Positions 1-5,996 of a DNA stretch of 8,862 nucleotides are shown here, one piece after another; positions within the stretch are counted from its first letter, which is position 1; every line of letters begins with the position of its first letter. The notes under the pieces are model-generated. The model was given only the letters and a program-made list of their open reading frames with translations, was not told the origin of the DNA and did no database searches. The translations under genes were made by a program, and so were the position numbers. The DNA comes from Candidatus Bathyarchaeota archaeon (GTDB lineage: Archaea > Thermoproteota > Bathyarchaeia > TCS64): positions 1 to 8,862 of the forward strand of contig VGJH01000033.1 in NCBI GenBank assembly GCA_016867505.1, written 5' to 3'.

Positions 1-1
1 A

Positions 2-583
2 ATTCTACAAGAACCAAGAGATTATCTATTGGATTCAACTAAAAAGTTAGGGTATATGCCAGTCCACCATACGCTTGTAGGCTCTAAAATAAATGAGCCT
101 TTAAACGATTTTTGGAGACAAATCTACGATTATTGTAAAGTTGAGTCAGAGAAAGTATTCCCAATGAAAACACATATTGATGGTCAGTCCATTAGACCTT
201 ACTTTAATGCAGGATTTCTAATAATTCGACCAAAACAAAAGCTTATGAGCAGATGGTTTGAAAAATTTAAAGAAGCCTATAATTCACCCATTTTTAAAAA
301 ATTTTATGATATTGATAAGCGTTATATTATTTTCCTCCATCAAGCAGTATTATCAGGAGTTATCCTAGCCTGCAATAGAATTGATGAATTGAAAGAGTTA
401 CCAAACTTATACAATTATCCAATTCACTTATATGATGTGGACAATTCAAAAGACCGTCCATCCAAAATAGATGAATTAGTAACTATTAGGCATGAAGGAT
501 TCTACAATGATCCTCACTGGGAGACTAAGATACCGGTGAGTTATTTTCTAAAAAAGTGGTTAAAGGATCACATTAAAAATTAA
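2..583 (+). CDS. Glycosyltransferase-like (GT-A type) hypothetical protein, 5' partial
   Basis: The reading frame is open from base 2, so the start lies outside the window; the TTG at 29 is probably internal, because the upstream codons (ILQEPRDYLL) look like normal protein. About 193 residues are visible, ending at TAA 581-583. The segment with RPYFNAGFLIIRP followed about 50 residues later by FLHQAVLSGVIL resembles the acceptor-side part of nucleotide-sugar transferase folds (GT8-like), where a 'YFNAG' strand and a downstream 'Q-A-L' helix recur. No DxD motif is visible here; it would lie in the missing N-terminal part. No signal peptide or membrane helix is seen. It converges on the 615-962 gene, 31 bases away. 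The general fold is my recollection of family patterns, and donor and acceptor are unknown. It could instead be a degenerate relative without enzyme activity. Confidence 0.55.
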   Translation: MLQEPRDYLLDSTKKLGYMPVHHTLVGSKINEPLNDFWRQIYDYCKVESEKVFPMKTHIDGQSIRPYFNAGFLIIRPKQKLMSRWFEKFKEAYNSPIFKKFYDIDKRYIIFLHQAVLSGVILACNRIDELKELPNLYNYPIHLYDVDNSKDRPSKIDELVTIRHEGFYNDPHWETKIPVSYFLKKWLKDHIKN

Positions 584-588
584 ATAAC

Positions 589-594
589 TTTTTT
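589..594 (+). terminator. T-tract terminator after the glycosyltransferase-like gene
   Basis: A run of six T lies six bases after the TAA stop in a very AT-rich setting. Archaeal RNA polymerase commonly terminates at oligo-T without a hairpin. Its position between two convergent genes supports the call. Confidence 0.4.
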
Positions 595-614
595 ATTGGA
601 TTCTAAATTGAAAA

Positions 615-962
615 TTATTGGGATTTTTTTTCATTTTTCTTTTGTTTCTCTTCTTTTTTCTTTTTTTCATCTTCTAGAAGCATTGCTTCAATTTTCTTGA
701 TTAACCTCTCAACATTTGGTCGTTGCTCAAATATTCTAAATAATTTCTCAGTTTTTACACCTAAGTCTTCACTTATTGCTGGAATAAAGGGAGTAATTAG
801 AAATCTTCCCAACTCACCACCAATATACACTAAGGGTTTACTACTTTCAAGCAAGAGGATGGCAATTGTCTCCATTTGTAGTGAATGAATTTTTTCGGCT
901 GCGCCTTGGATTATTCGTTCTTCTTCTTCGGGAGTGATATCAAGGTCTTTGTAGTAACCCAT
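615..962 (-). CDS. Small conserved-type hypothetical protein with Lys/Glu-rich tail
   Basis: The product is 115 residues, ATG at 962 and TAA at 615. The core, about residues 28-93, alternates hydrophobic and polar residues (METIAILLLESSKPLVYIGG, then FLITPFIPAISEDLGV) and ends in a charged helix, ERLIKKIEAMLLEDE. The last 20 or so residues are almost only Lys, Glu, Asn and Gln. The pattern 'ILLLE-x-KPL' followed by a hydrophobic stretch and 'ERLIKKIE' reminds me of short uncharacterised proteins in several archaea and bacteria, but I can name no family. The hydrophobic stretch is short for a clear membrane span and may be amphipathic and peripheral. A GGTG 8 nt before the ATG could serve as the binding site, and a TAATAAATT on the minus strand at 982-990 could be a TATA box for a near-leaderless transcript. 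It may alternatively be cotranscribed with the gene ending at 1005. Confidence 0.7.
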   Translation of the reverse strand: MGYYKDLDITPEEEERIIQGAAEKIHSLQMETIAILLLESSKPLVYIGGELGRFLITPFIPAISEDLGVKTEKLFRIFEQRPNVERLIKKIEAMLLEDEKKKKEEKQKKNEKKSQ

Positions 963-1004
963 TACTTATACACCAATTGACAATTTATTATCCTAAATAT
1001 TCTA

Positions 1005-1391
1005 TTAACCACTTGTATTTATGTTCTCAATTATTTTATTTCTAAGAGTTTTCCGTTGAATATAATAAGCAACAATTATGGAGCCTATATTGAAAGTAAT
1101 TAACAGGGTCAATATAAACTCTGAAGTTAATACATTGGTCATTACGCTTATTAAAATGATTACACATAACCATGAAATAAAAGCTGATTTTATCCCGACG
1201 CCTAAAAATCCACTTGAAGATCGTGTGCATACTAGATAACTGGAGACTGCTCCAGCAATTGTGTAGACCGGTAAAGATAACAAGTAAAAAATGTAATCGT
1301 TTGGTGTCATATTCCAAATTGTTACAATAAAGTTGGCTATGACTCCTGCAGCTAAATAATCAGTAATCGTTGGCGTCTTTCTAGAATCCAA
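1005..1391 (-). CDS. Four-helix integral membrane protein, unknown function
   Basis: The product is 128 residues with four predicted membrane helices, at about residues 11-28, 32-52, 66-86 and 91-110, and a short basic C-terminus (IQRKTLRNKI). The start is TTG at 1391: the frame has a TAA about 50 bases upstream and no ATG or GTG between, and the first internal Met lies after the first helix. No strong ribosome binding site is visible, so the transcript may be leaderless. The central pattern (LLSLPVYTIAGAVSSYLV, a short loop, then a Gly-containing helix) resembles the divergently transcribed protein at 1493-1909 (LLKILPHIVGGYLAGYLV), so the two could be distant paralogues. The Gly-rich 'GG-x-L-x-G-Y' helix type is common in small archaeal membrane proteins of unknown role. 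The gene lies 42 bases before the 615-962 gene on the same strand and could share its transcript. Confidence 0.65.
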   Translation of the reverse strand: MDSRKTPTITDYLAAGVIANFIVTIWNMTPNDYIFYLLSLPVYTIAGAVSSYLVCTRSSSGFLGVGIKSAFISWLCVIILISVMTNVLTSEFILTLLITFNIGSIIVAYYIQRKTLRNKIIENINTSG

Positions 1392-1478
1392 TTCAATCAG
1401 AAACTCATATACGATAGTAAATATGAATCTGTTGGATAATTATTCTAGATCCAAATTGAGTTAAATATTACTAGAATA
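1379..1478. repeat. Repeats in the divergent intergenic region, possible operator
   Basis: Two similar elements in the same orientation lie at 1379-1398 (TTCTAGAATCCAATTCAATC) and 1443-1462 (TTCTAGATCCAAATTGAGTT). In addition, TATTCTAG at 1441-1448 has a perfect 8-bp inverted partner, CTAGAATA, at 1471-1478. The right arm sits just after a TATA-like element. The first copy overlaps the first codons of the minus-strand gene. In an AT-rich background this could be chance, but the position between two divergent starts makes a repressor or regulator site plausible. Confidence 0.35.
1461..1470 (+). promoter_or_regulatory. TATA-box-like promoter for the 1493 gene
   Basis: TTAAATATTA is centred about 27 bases before the TTG at 1493, the spacing expected for an archaeal TATA box of a leaderless transcript. 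No ribosome binding site is seen before that TTG, which fits leaderless translation. Confidence 0.4.
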
Positions 1479-1492
1479 TTTATTGAATTAAC

Positions 1493-1909
1493 TTGAGTCT
1501 CCATAACTTAAAACAATACTTTGCTGGTTCAGCTCTCTCTGTAGGTATAATTATACTTTCATTACTAGGTGTAGAAATTATTACTATATTTGTTAATCCT
1601 GAACCTTACTCAATTTTTGATACAGTATTTTTTTTGCTTAAAATTTTGCCACACATTGTTGGAGGTTATTTAGCAGGTTATCTTGTCACAAAAAAAATTG
1701 CTGGTGATCACATAATTATTGGAATAACTACAGCAGTTCTTACGTATATTATTGAAGTTTTTTATTTTGCAATCTTAGGTAACAAGACTTTGTCTGATAT
1801 CTGGATTATGGGAGTTCTGGTAATCAGTAATGTTGCTGGATCATTCAGAGCAAAAACTCAATTTAATAAACAGAATCCTTCTCAAAAAGAAATCGTTGAA
1901 ACATCATAA
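1493..1909 (+). CDS. Four-helix integral membrane protein, unknown function
   Basis: The product is 138 residues. The start is TTG at 1493, the only reasonable choice: an in-frame TGA lies at 1484-1486 and the first Met codon comes only near the last helix. Predicted helices lie at about residues 12-33, 44-66, 73-95 and 103-118, followed by a hydrophilic tail rich in Gln, Lys and Glu. The second helix has the small-residue pattern VGGYLAGYLV followed by TKK, as in small archaeal membrane proteins of unknown function (DUF5518-like proteins have a comparable look, which I cannot confirm). It is divergent from the 128-residue protein gene and shares its size, helix count and central pattern. It converges on the end of the four-gene membrane operon. 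No catalytic residues are apparent. Confidence 0.65.
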   Translation: MSLHNLKQYFAGSALSVGIIILSLLGVEIITIFVNPEPYSIFDTVFFLLKILPHIVGGYLAGYLVTKKIAGDHIIIGITTAVLTYIIEVFYFAILGNKTLSDIWIMGVLVISNVAGSFRAKTQFNKQNPSQKEIVETS

Positions 1910-1917
1910 TGTTATTG

Positions 1918-1935
1918 AAAAATAATTAAAAAAAG
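1918..1935 (-). terminator. T-rich terminator of the four-gene membrane operon
   Basis: On the minus strand, a run of seven T (1928-1934) followed by a run of five T (1918-1922) lies about 20 bases beyond the TAG of the last operon gene. This is the usual form of archaeal intrinsic terminators. There is no stable GC hairpin. Confidence 0.5.
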
Positions 1936-1952
1936 TAGATGATAGTTTGTAA

Positions 1953-2678
1953 CTAAGATTTCTGCCTTTTATATAGGTCCCAACCGATCAGGGTGATTAG
2001 CATTACTGCAGCTATTACCCAAAATGCTGGTTGAGCTTCTGGTGGGTTTGGAGTTATGCCAAGTAAGAACTGAGCTCTACCAATGAATAAGCTGTATCTG
2101 CCAAGAACTGCGTTTCCGAACATGTATCCAAAACCTAACATCATTGTATATCTAGCAAACTTGTCAACCACCTTCATAGGAGCCCACTCATGACCACTTC
2201 CTGTAAACCAGAAGTACAATAAAACCGATGGAACCATCAAGAATACCAGGATATTCCATAGTGATTGCCATGGGTTATTTGGTAACCAAAGGTTTAGATT
2301 AATTTGTGGTCTAATCTGATCTAGGAACTGTGAGAATATTACGGTTTTTAAAGCCATACCAATTCCTGTACCAACAGTAATTGCTAAAGGCCAACGATAG
2401 AGATAGAAGACACTTCTATTGAATCTTGCATACCAAAGTATACCTACAAGAATGGCTAACGCAAATCCAACCATTAACATTGGTTCTTTTGACCAAGGAG
2501 AGTTCCACTGATCTCTAAGATATTTTAGATCAAATGCAATACCATACCCAACAGCTAACCCTAAGTATATAGCTTCAGCTATTCTGAACCATACATTTTC
2601 TTTATAAAGTATTGTAAATAATCCAAGGGTAAGGAAAACTGCAATGTAAATGCCAATTAGAGTGATTGTATCAACCAT
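1953..2678 (-). CDS. Seven-helix membrane protein, fourth gene of the membrane operon
   Basis: The product is 241 residues with about seven membrane helices, near residues 5-25, 33-50, 67-84, 97-115, 139-158, 175-195 and 218-234. Notable motifs are VWFRIAEAIYLGLAVGYG at the start of helix 2, RWPLAITVGTGIGMALK in helix 4, and FGYMFGNAVLGRYSLFIGRA after helix 6, which holds conserved-looking Gly and Arg residues. I recall this motif set from uncharacterised proteins in both bacteria and archaea but cannot assign a function. The ATG at 2678 overlaps the end of the previous gene by 8 bases, and its ribosome binding site, GGAGG at 2687-2691, lies inside that gene, which implies translational coupling. 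It looks like a polytopic membrane core of a complex with its three operon partners. A transporter role is possible but nothing specific supports it. Confidence 0.8.
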   Translation of the reverse strand: MVDTITLIGIYIAVFLTLGLFTILYKENVWFRIAEAIYLGLAVGYGIAFDLKYLRDQWNSPWSKEPMLMVGFALAILVGILWYARFNRSVFYLYRWPLAITVGTGIGMALKTVIFSQFLDQIRPQINLNLWLPNNPWQSLWNILVFLMVPSVLLYFWFTGSGHEWAPMKVVDKFARYTMMLGFGYMFGNAVLGRYSLFIGRAQFLLGITPNPPEAQPAFWVIAAVMLITLIGWDLYKRQKS

Positions 2679-3510
2679 CTTTCTTTCCTCCTAATTTTGA
2701 TAAGAAGTAAGCAACATTACCAATAATTACAAATGCAATAACTAGATAGTGTGACATAGTAATAGCATCGGTTGAAGCTATTCCAAGACCTGGTTTTTTA
2801 ATAAGTAACTCGTACTCAGCGCTTGGTGATAATCCAGGCATCAAAGCTTGTATCTGGCCTGAATTAACATATGGCTGCATTCCTCCTATTGAAACACCTA
2901 CACAACCAACAATGAATTTGACTTTATATACAGTCTCCCATTGGCGAGCCCATCCATCAAAACCAGGAGTACCAGATTCAATGCTGATAACTAGATTAAA
3001 ATCAGTAGCTACTTTGATGTTTTTCATAATATCATAATCTCTTGTTGGTCGATTGTTAACATAGTCAACTGAACATGTTCCTAAGACATCTTTTCCTAGG
3101 TTATTCATTCCAGTCTCGCCATTTGGGACAAAGCCTAATTCAATGTAGTCTTTACCATATACTTTACCATATGATTCAGGGACTGCTAATCCTTTAGCTG
3201 TCCTGAACATTATTGGTCCATCAGCCCAAAATGCTACAACCACGACTTTAACGTTCTTTGACCATAAATGGTGTAAAGTAGCCACAGTCATTGGTAAAAG
3301 TTCTGACAGACTTGAAGCACCAAAATTGGGAGAAAATAAAACCACACTCCCATCAGGAATAGTGTTTAGGTAATTATACCATTTCGTTGATTGGGCACCA
3401 ATTTTTATGGGTAATCCCATTGGGCTTATTAAAGGATAGAAGACAGATATCATTGCTAGAAGGTAGATTATTCTTATGTCTATATCTTGTAATTTATCAA
3501 ATATTGACAA
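2671..3510 (-). CDS. Membrane-anchored alpha/beta domain protein, third gene of the membrane operon
   Basis: The product is 279 residues. The start is TTG at 3510, supported by a strong GGAGGAGGAG at 3517-3526 six bases upstream. A helix at about residues 12-31 ends in SPMGLPIKIG, and a C-terminal helix at about 250-271 is followed by a basic tail (SKLGGKKDG). Between them lies a soluble domain with alternating strands and helices: GSVVLFSPNFG (54-64), an amphipathic helix ELLPMTVATLHHLW, then VKVVVVAFWADG (87-98), and later DFNLVISIESG and VKFIVGCVGVSIGGMQPY. This looks like a Rossmann or flavodoxin-like layout, but no nucleotide-binding Gly loop or catalytic set is recognisable. Basic residues at both ends hint that the domain faces outside the cell. 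The function is unknown. Its place between two polytopic proteins suggests a complex subunit. Confidence 0.8.
   Translation of the reverse strand: MSIFDKLQDIDIRIIYLLAMISVFYPLISPMGLPIKIGAQSTKWYNYLNTIPDGSVVLFSPNFGASSLSELLPMTVATLHHLWSKNVKVVVVAFWADGPIMFRTAKGLAVPESYGKVYGKDYIELGFVPNGETGMNNLGKDVLGTCSVDYVNNRPTRDYDIMKNIKVATDFNLVISIESGTPGFDGWARQWETVYKVKFIVGCVGVSIGGMQPYVNSGQIQALMPGLSPSAEYELLIKKPGLGIASTDAITMSHYLVIAFVIIGNVAYFLSKLGGKKDG
2687..2691 (-). promoter_or_regulatory. Ribosome binding site inside the preceding gene
   Basis: GGAGG, eight bases before the ATG at 2678, is formed by the Gly-Gly codons near the C-terminus of the 279-residue protein. It fixes the start of the 241-residue protein and ties its translation to the upstream gene. 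Confidence 0.7.
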
Positions 3511-3526
3511 TTTAATCTCCTCCTCC
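3511..3526 (-). promoter_or_regulatory. Ribosome binding site formed by the terminal Gly codons of the 217-residue protein
   Basis: The last codons of the 217-residue protein (Gly-Gly-Gly-Asp-stop) spell GGAGGAGGAGATTAA. The TTG start of the next gene follows one base after the stop. The ten-base purine run (3517-3526) lies six bases before that TTG, so one stretch serves as coding sequence, stop and binding site. It decides the TTG start. Confidence 0.75.
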
Positions 3527-4165
3527 TCTTAGATAACCACGTTCTATTCCAAGCAAAGTTCTAACAGCTAAAATTATTGCTCCTAATGCTGCGCCAATTG
3601 TTACAGCTCTGTTTAGTGCTAAGTTAGGTATGTCATTCAATAGACCTCTTATATCAGCAAAGAATGGATATGTTGCTACAATTGCTGGTGCATTATAACA
3701 GACAGTGAGAATTCCAGCACCCAGAACCAGTCCTGATTCTAAATTTCTAGCTCTGAATGCCCTATAAACACCACTAGTCATGAAGAAAGCTAATAACGAA
3801 AATTGAGCTTGACTAAGTGCCACTTGACCGTTATTATATAAGAAAAGGTACCAATAAGATAATGATCCTAAACCATATTCGGGAAGGGGTAGACCAATTA
3901 TAGCAAAAGAGACCGCACAAACTAAAGTAACGACGCTGAAATACCATCCTTTTGATCTTTTTTGGACATTTGCTCCATGAACCTGAACTAGAGAAATTAA
4001 ACCGATAAATGTTGCTGTTGCTACTATTAGGTTCATCCATTGTGCTTCTCTTGTAGCAAAATCATCCAATGGTTTCCAGTAAAAATAGTATGGTACAACT
4101 TGTAACAAACAACATACTATTGTTAGGAATATTGGGATTTCTATTCTTTTAAGTAGACTTGACAT
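3512..4165 (-). CDS. Six-helix membrane protein, second gene of the membrane operon
   Basis: The product is 217 residues, ATG at 4165 and TAA at 3512-3514. Six helices are predicted at about residues 10-29, 43-62, 74-92, 115-134, 144-164 and 186-206. The loop before helix 5 has YRAFRARNLES, and the C-terminal part has LNDIPNLALNRAVTIGAALG followed by RTLLGIERGYLRGGGD. The RAFRAR...E and GIER-x-YL patterns are ones I recall from uncharacterised membrane proteins that accompany DUF6754-like genes in bacteria; this is memory, not a search result. A GGTGAT at the end of the previous gene, four bases before the ATG, can serve as ribosome binding site. The gene starts five bases after the first operon gene ends and is one base from the next gene. 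Its biochemical role is unknown. Confidence 0.8.
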   Translation of the reverse strand: MSSLLKRIEIPIFLTIVCCLLQVVPYYFYWKPLDDFATREAQWMNLIVATATFIGLISLVQVHGANVQKRSKGWYFSVVTLVCAVSFAIIGLPLPEYGLGSLSYWYLFLYNNGQVALSQAQFSLLAFFMTSGVYRAFRARNLESGLVLGAGILTVCYNAPAIVATYPFFADIRGLLNDIPNLALNRAVTIGAALGAIILAVRTLLGIERGYLRGGGD

Positions 4166-4170
4166 TTATA

Positions 4171-4983
4171 TCACCATCTCCATAAATCTATTATCATTTT
4201 GATGCCAGCAGTATTTAGTAAGGCACCTAATAGCATTATTCCAACTGCTATTAGTCTTCCAAAGTCTTGTCCTGCAAGTGAGGCAATTTGTTCTCCTTCA
4301 CCTGAGACATAAGCACTTGCTGCATAGATCTCTTCACCAATTAGGCAATAATCTGAGGCTAATACAAAGTAGGGTATCTGAGCTACTGCAGCAGTACCTG
4401 CGATTTGGATACAACCTGCTCGGGCACCAGAAGTAGCTAACTGCATAGATTCAGCCCAGTAAGCGCCAACCATAATATTTGCACCAGGTTTCTCTCTCAT
4501 TAAAATACCAATATAACTTGAGGTGAAACCAAACTGATCAGTACTTAAGAACATTATATCACTTGATTTATACTCTTGTGGCTTACCAGCCATTCTGTAT
4601 GCAGTTTCTACAATGTCAGCAGCAATTGGCCAAACGTTTGGCTGCCTTACAGGAATCATTAAACGTGTACTTACATCAACACACTTTTTCGCAACATAAG
4701 CAGTTACACCTAAACCTGCAATAGTCTGCGGTCCAGTAGTTGCCTCAGTTAGGCCAGCGATTCCATGTGAACACATAACGGGTCGACCCATCTCAACCGC
4801 TCTACCAATCGCTTCATCGATAGCATCAATGCCGGCAATACGTCGAATTTTGGGAACTTTTCCTTTCCGAGCCATGTAGATAAAGTAAGCAGAAGCAAGC
4901 ATAATCAGCAAAAGACCTACTAATCCAAGCATTCTTCCAGCTACAAAACCATCTGATAGATTAATTTGACTAACTTCGAACAA
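4171..4983 (-). CDS. DUF6754-like membrane-anchored protein, first gene of the membrane operon
   Basis: The product is 270 residues. The start is TTG at 4983, supported by GGAGA seven bases upstream and a consensus TATA box at the right distance. One helix lies at about residues 14-37, followed by a strongly basic stretch, ARKGKVPKIRRIAG, which suggests that the following domain is cytoplasmic. The soluble part (about 45-240) holds GIDAIDEAIGRAVEMGRPV, a Gly/Thr-rich segment at 74-92, DIMFLSTDQFGF, GAYWAESMQLATSGARAGC, IQIAGTAAVAQIPYFV and CLIGEEIYAASAY. A second helix lies at about 244-266. From memory this matches DUF6754, an uncharacterised domain. The alternating strand and helix pattern suggests an alpha/beta fold, and the repeated Ala/Gly/Thr segments suggest tight packing or ligand contact. 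No known catalytic motif is present. It leads the operon and is probably a subunit of a complex with the next three proteins. Confidence 0.8.
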   Translation of the reverse strand: MFEVSQINLSDGFVAGRMLGLVGLLLIMLASAYFIYMARKGKVPKIRRIAGIDAIDEAIGRAVEMGRPVMCSHGIAGLTEATTGPQTIAGLGVTAYVAKKCVDVSTRLMIPVRQPNVWPIAADIVETAYRMAGKPQEYKSSDIMFLSTDQFGFTSSYIGILMREKPGANIMVGAYWAESMQLATSGARAGCIQIAGTAAVAQIPYFVLASDYCLIGEEIYAASAYVSGEGEQIASLAGQDFGRLIAVGIMLLGALLNTAGIKMIIDLWRW

Positions 4984-4990
4984 TTTTGAT

Positions 4991-5033
4991 TCTCCGTTTA
5001 GCGGTTTTTAAATATAGATTTAGCATATATAAA
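4991..5033 (-). promoter_or_regulatory. Promoter and leader of the four-gene membrane operon
   Basis: TTTATATA at 5026-5033 on the minus strand is a perfect match to the archaeal TATA-box consensus. A start of transcription about 26 bases downstream (near 5003) would give a leader of roughly 20 nt containing GGAGA (4991-4995), seven bases before the TTG at 4983. A second TATA-like stretch nearer the gene (about 5007-5018) would give a leaderless RNA and is less likely, since the binding site would then be lost. Confidence 0.6.
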
Positions 5034-5263
5034 ATATTTGACATAAAACGGCTAAAATAATAAAAAGACTAGGAAAAAAAGCATAATTTAACGAATAAAT
5101 TATTCAGATTATTAATCAATTAATTATTAAATTAAAAAAATTATTTTTTAAAGTTAAAAAAGAATTTTGCCCATCTAAATTTACAAGAAAATATAAAACA
5201 ATATTAACTTTTAAATGATAGTAGAATAATTAATGATAAAAATTATTCATGAGGGTCAAATAA
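5034..5263. other. AT-rich intergenic stretch with no gene
   Basis: The remainder of the 280-bp gap between the rhomboid gene and the membrane operon is extremely AT-rich, with many stops in all frames and no tRNA-like or clear C/D-box pattern. A T5 run on the minus strand (5238-5242), about 22 bases after the rhomboid stop, may terminate the rhomboid transcript. I see no other supported element. Confidence 0.4.
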
Positions 5264-5911
5264 CTAATAATCAAACTTGGTTTGTTTAGGATTAAGTATT
5301 AGTGTGAAAATTAATCCTGCTACAAACCCACCTATGTGAGCCATATACGCTACTCCACCTATTTGCATACTACCAAAAAGTGTGTCTAATCCACTTATTA
5401 GTTGTAAAATTATCCAAAACCCTATTACAAGAATTGCAGGCGCAGGAATTACTCCTCTGCCCATTAATACATATACCCTGCTTCTTGGGAACATGATAAT
5501 ATAAGCGCCTAATACACCAGCAATTGCTCCTGATGCCCCTAGGTTAGGAATATAGGTGATTGGATCAACAAACATTTGAGAAAATGTAGCAATTACTCCA
5601 CATAGTAGATAAAATAACAAAAATTTTGCATGACCTAACCTATCTTCAACATTATCTCCGAAAATCCATAAATATAATAAATTTCCTAGAAGATGCAACC
5701 ATCCAGAGTGCATGAACATAGCTGTGAATATGGTCGGGAAATCTCGAAGAGGATTTGCCAGGAATCTTGGTGGAATAAAAGACCACTTCATTAGAAATAT
5801 ATTACCACCTTCAAGCTCCATCAGAAAAACAATTAGATTTGATGCTAAAATCAAGCATGTAATAATCGGGAATGTTCTTTGTGATGTATTTTCATCTCCT
5901 ATTGGTAGCAT
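5264..5911 (-). CDS. Rhomboid family intramembrane serine protease
   Basis: This is a 215-residue rhomboid, a protease that cuts membrane-spanning substrates within the bilayer. The catalytic Ser127 lies in GASGAIAG (125-132) and the catalytic His192 in AHIGGFVAG. Asn77 in HLLGNLLYLW is the residue that helps form the oxyanion hole. About six helices are predicted, near residues 16-32, 66-84, 97-115, 126-141, 157-173 and 190-206, the basic six-helix rhomboid core without extra helices. The N-terminus (MLPIGDENTSQRTFPIITCL) matches the short cytoplasmic lead seen in many prokaryotic rhomboids. The ATG at 5911 lacks a ribosome binding site but has a TATA box about 27 bases upstream, so it is probably leaderless. 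All catalytic residues are present, so it should be active. Its substrate cannot be told from the sequence. It lies 280 bases upstream of the membrane operon with a separate promoter. Confidence 0.95.
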   Translation of the reverse strand: MLPIGDENTSQRTFPIITCLILASNLIVFLMELEGGNIFLMKWSFIPPRFLANPLRDFPTIFTAMFMHSGWLHLLGNLLYLWIFGDNVEDRLGHAKFLLFYLLCGVIATFSQMFVDPITYIPNLGASGAIAGVLGAYIIMFPRSRVYVLMGRGVIPAPAILVIGFWIILQLISGLDTLFGSMQIGGVAYMAHIGGFVAGLIFTLILNPKQTKFDY

Positions 5912-5934
5912 GATGGATCTAATCCAAAATTATG

Positions 5935-5941
5935 TAATAAA
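5935..5941 (-). promoter_or_regulatory. TATA box of the rhomboid gene
   Basis: TTTATTA on the minus strand spans 24-30 bases before the ATG at 5911. With no ribosome binding site before that ATG, this spacing predicts a transcript beginning at or next to the start codon. Confidence 0.5.
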
Positions 5942-5989
5942 TCATAGTCTAAAAACAATTAGAAAATGTATAGGAAGGGTATGATTTTT

Positions 5990-5996
5990 AAAAAAA
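5990..5996 (-). terminator. T-tract terminator directly after the amidohydrolase stop
   Basis: Seven T on the minus strand follow the TAA at 5997-5999 with no gap. No hairpin precedes them. Together with the rhomboid TATA box just downstream, this suggests the amidohydrolase and rhomboid genes are separate transcription units. Confidence 0.4.

Noticed and set aside
697..888. 63-codon plus-strand open frame
   Set aside because: It lies fully inside the better-supported 115-residue gene on the opposite strand and has no promoter, binding site or recognisable protein pattern.
4994..5058. CCG/CGG inverted triplets and a nearby ACGGCTAAAA in the operon leader
   Set aside because: The stem is only 3 bp and the second copy is imperfect. 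This is too little to call a regulatory hairpin or operator.
5712..5984. 90-codon plus-strand open frame over the start of the rhomboid gene
   Set aside because: It is antisense to the rhomboid N-terminal coding region and extends into its promoter. Nothing in its translation suggests a real protein.
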